Positions 62,831 to 64,000 of a stretch of 64,000 nt of DNA are shown here, in pieces. Under the pieces are notes generated by a model. The model searched no databases. It was not told the origin of the DNA and saw only the letters and a list, made by a program, of their open reading frames with translations. Numbering within the stretch: the stretch's first letter is position 1; the number at the start of each line of letters is the position of its first letter. This DNA comes from JBCDHN01 sp964351855 (GTDB taxonomy: Bacteria > Verrucomicrobiota > Verrucomicrobiia > Verrucomicrobiales > DEV007). The translations under genes and the position numbers were made by a program. Location of the stretch: positions 21,962-85,961 of the forward strand of contig CAYGQD010000003.1 in the NCBI GenBank assembly GCA_964351855.1, in the 5' to 3' direction.

Positions 62831-63712
62831 TCAACGTTTTCGATCGTTCGATTGCAGAAACGCTTTCACCTTTGATGGCTTACCTGTGTGAAACATGCGG
62901 ACGCCGGCATCGACGAGCTTGGCCCAGTCATCGCGGGTTCCTTCAGCGTGCGCTTCAACCAGCATCCCCAGGCTCGTAGCATATCGAATGAGTTCCAGGG
63001 TATCGGGATCTGCCGGATTTGATTTGGTCACATTCACTTGAATGGTGGGCGGGTTGAACCTTGCCTTGATGTCGTCGATCTGCTTTTTGGAATTGGTTTT
63101 GAACATCAAAAGGTCCCTAGTATAGGGAACTCCGTTCGCCAGATATTGAGCAAACAAGTCAGCCTCTTGATAGGGCACGCGAAAGATCATTCCCTTCATG
63201 GCGTTGTGCTTGACGACGATTTGCATCAATTCCTCGAAGTGCGCACTCACGCCTGGTTTGAGGTCCGCCTTGAAGATCGTGCGGTTTTTTCCTTCCCTGA
63301 GAAACTCCCCGAGCGTGGCGACGCGTTCTTCCGATACGGTCCCATCGCGATATTTCTTAAACAACTGCTTCAGGTCGGCCAAATCCATTTCAGCGACGAT
63401 CCCTGTCCCGGTGGTTTCACGATTGATGGTGGGATCGTGAACCATCACAAAGTGTCCGTCTCGGGTCCGTTGAATATCCGTTTCGTAGAGCTGATAGCCC
63501 TTGTCGTGGCAATTCTGAATATTCGCCACCGAGTTCTCAGGAGCCCTGTCCGCGAAATCCGCCTCATAGCCACCTCGATGAGCGGCAATATAGACCTCAG
63601 ATGAGTCGGGATTCAGAACCGCCGTTCGCTTGAACTCATCCGCAAAGCTGCGGGAATCGCAAACGAGAAGAGTCAGGAGGAAAAGAGAGGATTGTCGCAA
63701 CGTCATAGGCAA
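62831..63712 (-). CDS. Secreted glycerophosphodiester phosphodiesterase
   Basis: 293 residues with a signal peptide (MTLRQSSLFLLTLLVCDSRS). YIAAHRGGYEADFADRAPEN holds His45, Arg46 and Glu59. LYETDIQRTRDGHFVMVHDP gives Glu77, Asp79 and catalytic His92. FKADLKPG and MFHTGKPSKVKAF (near the C-terminus) complete the TIM-barrel motifs. It hydrolyses glycerophosphodiesters to glycerol-3-phosphate outside the cytoplasm; the metal is usually Ca2+ or Mg2+. It appears monocistronic. Confidence 0.9.
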   Translation of the reverse strand: MPMTLRQSSLFLLTLLVCDSRSFADEFKRTAVLNPDSSEVYIAAHRGGYEADFADRAPENSVANIQNCHDKGYQLYETDIQRTRDGHFVMVHDPTINRETTGTGIVAEMDLADLKQLFKKYRDGTVSEERVATLGEFLREGKNRTIFKADLKPGVSAHFEELMQIVVKHNAMKGMIFRVPYQEADLFAQYLANGVPYTRDLLMFKTNSKKQIDDIKARFNPPTIQVNVTKSNPADPDTLELIRYATSLGMLVEAHAEGTRDDWAKLVDAGVRMFHTGKPSKVKAFLQSNDRKR

Positions 63713-63945
63713 ACCATAGCAACAGGGTTGTGCACGCGAGTTGCCACCCCTTTTACTGCCATGAGCGGACGTTCTTTACAAGAATCGCGAGCGGTCGATC
63801 ATTTTGTTCCATCAGGAGCCAGGCCGAATTTTTTTAGGCCGCGATCATGATCGATTTTGCGGAACCATCGAAGATACGACCCGATCCAGTGAGAACCGGC
63901 GGGATGACAATTGGTAAGAAAGCAAGGAAACCCAAGGCGATTCGT

Positions 63946-64000
63946 TTAGTTCTACTTCGTTAGATGTGATTTTGGACGCGAATGATCCGCGAATGGGAAT
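63946..64000. repeat. Palindromic intergenic repeat, copy 2 (cut by window edge)
   Basis: It begins with TTAGTTCTACTTCGTT, identical to the start of the repeat at 56532. GGACGCGAATGATCCGCGAA follows, the reverse complement (one mismatch over 26 bp) of the right block of that copy. The element continues beyond the window. The preceding gap 63713-63945 shows no gene. Confidence 0.65.

Overview
The window is about 58-60% GC by eye and has the gene content of a Verrucomicrobiota (PVC superphylum) chromosome. The lineage evidence is the set of secreted paralogue families that PVC genomes expand: three formylglycine-type sulfatases, DUF1501 and DUF1549/DUF1553 proteins, a DUF1592 and DUF1552 pair, a PVC-type CxxCH heme-binding dehydrogenase, a ceramidase-like protein and PQQ-type beta-propellers. 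No rRNA, CRISPR array, phage or intact transposase gene was seen. One tRNA-Leu(CAG) lies at 52937-53020.

Layout. 1-7.9 kb: a DUF1501/DUF1549 pair cut by the window edge, a diverged LuxR-type HTH remnant, then a minus-strand run of rfbB, a sulfotransferase and a DUF58 protein (surface polysaccharide and housekeeping). 6.2-9.6 kb: tetrapyrrole genes hemC and a cobA-hemD fusion, separated by a 144-bp palindrome and a GNAT gene. 9.7-16.8 kb: a sulfatase, a DUF3095 protein with cyclase-like metal motifs, an ABC-F ATPase and a membrane class III adenylate cyclase. 16.9-36 kb: mostly secreted catabolic or envelope proteins (DUF1592-DUF1552 operon, PhoD-like phosphatase, sulfatase, sialidase-like propeller, SGNH hydrolase, PQQ propeller, nitrilase-like protein, heme dehydrogenase, ceramidase), with fabF among them.

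36-43.2 kb is the most interesting block. It is a tight plus-strand operon with 4-bp overlaps: a secreted or anchored Fn3-like protein, a sodium/solute symporter, a 39-residue membrane peptide, an aspartate-carbamoyltransferase homologue whose aspartate-binding TRVQ stretch is replaced, an asparagine-synthase-like amidotransferase, an M20 carbamoylase/allantoate-amidohydrolase-like enzyme and an isochorismatase-fold cysteine hydrolase. Together they look like a dedicated pathway for importing or turning over an N-carbamoyl or ureido compound. The substrate cannot be read from the sequence.

43.3-51.6 kb: a DEVD helicase, hotdog thioesterase, alanine dehydrogenase, zinc metallopeptidase, a HEAT-like protein, a secreted esterase and a sulfatase. 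51.6-53 kb is decayed DNA with a TPR-like pseudogene split by a mobile repeat, followed by the tRNA. 53.2-62.1 kb: a PQQ propeller, a His-rich permease pair (DUF318 plus TIGR03943), a CLC protein lacking both transport glutamates, lspA, an enlarged adenylate-kinase-like enzyme, and amt behind a sigma-54-type promoter. 62.2-64 kb: a truncated DUF1553/LamG-type remnant, a glycerophosphodiester phosphodiesterase and the edge of a repeat.

At least four families of short palindromic, non-coding repeats are present. One is a 212-bp element flanked by TA, present twice in opposite orientation. Another, of 208 bp, ends inside ald and has altered its 3' end. Several gene fragments lie directly next to these elements.
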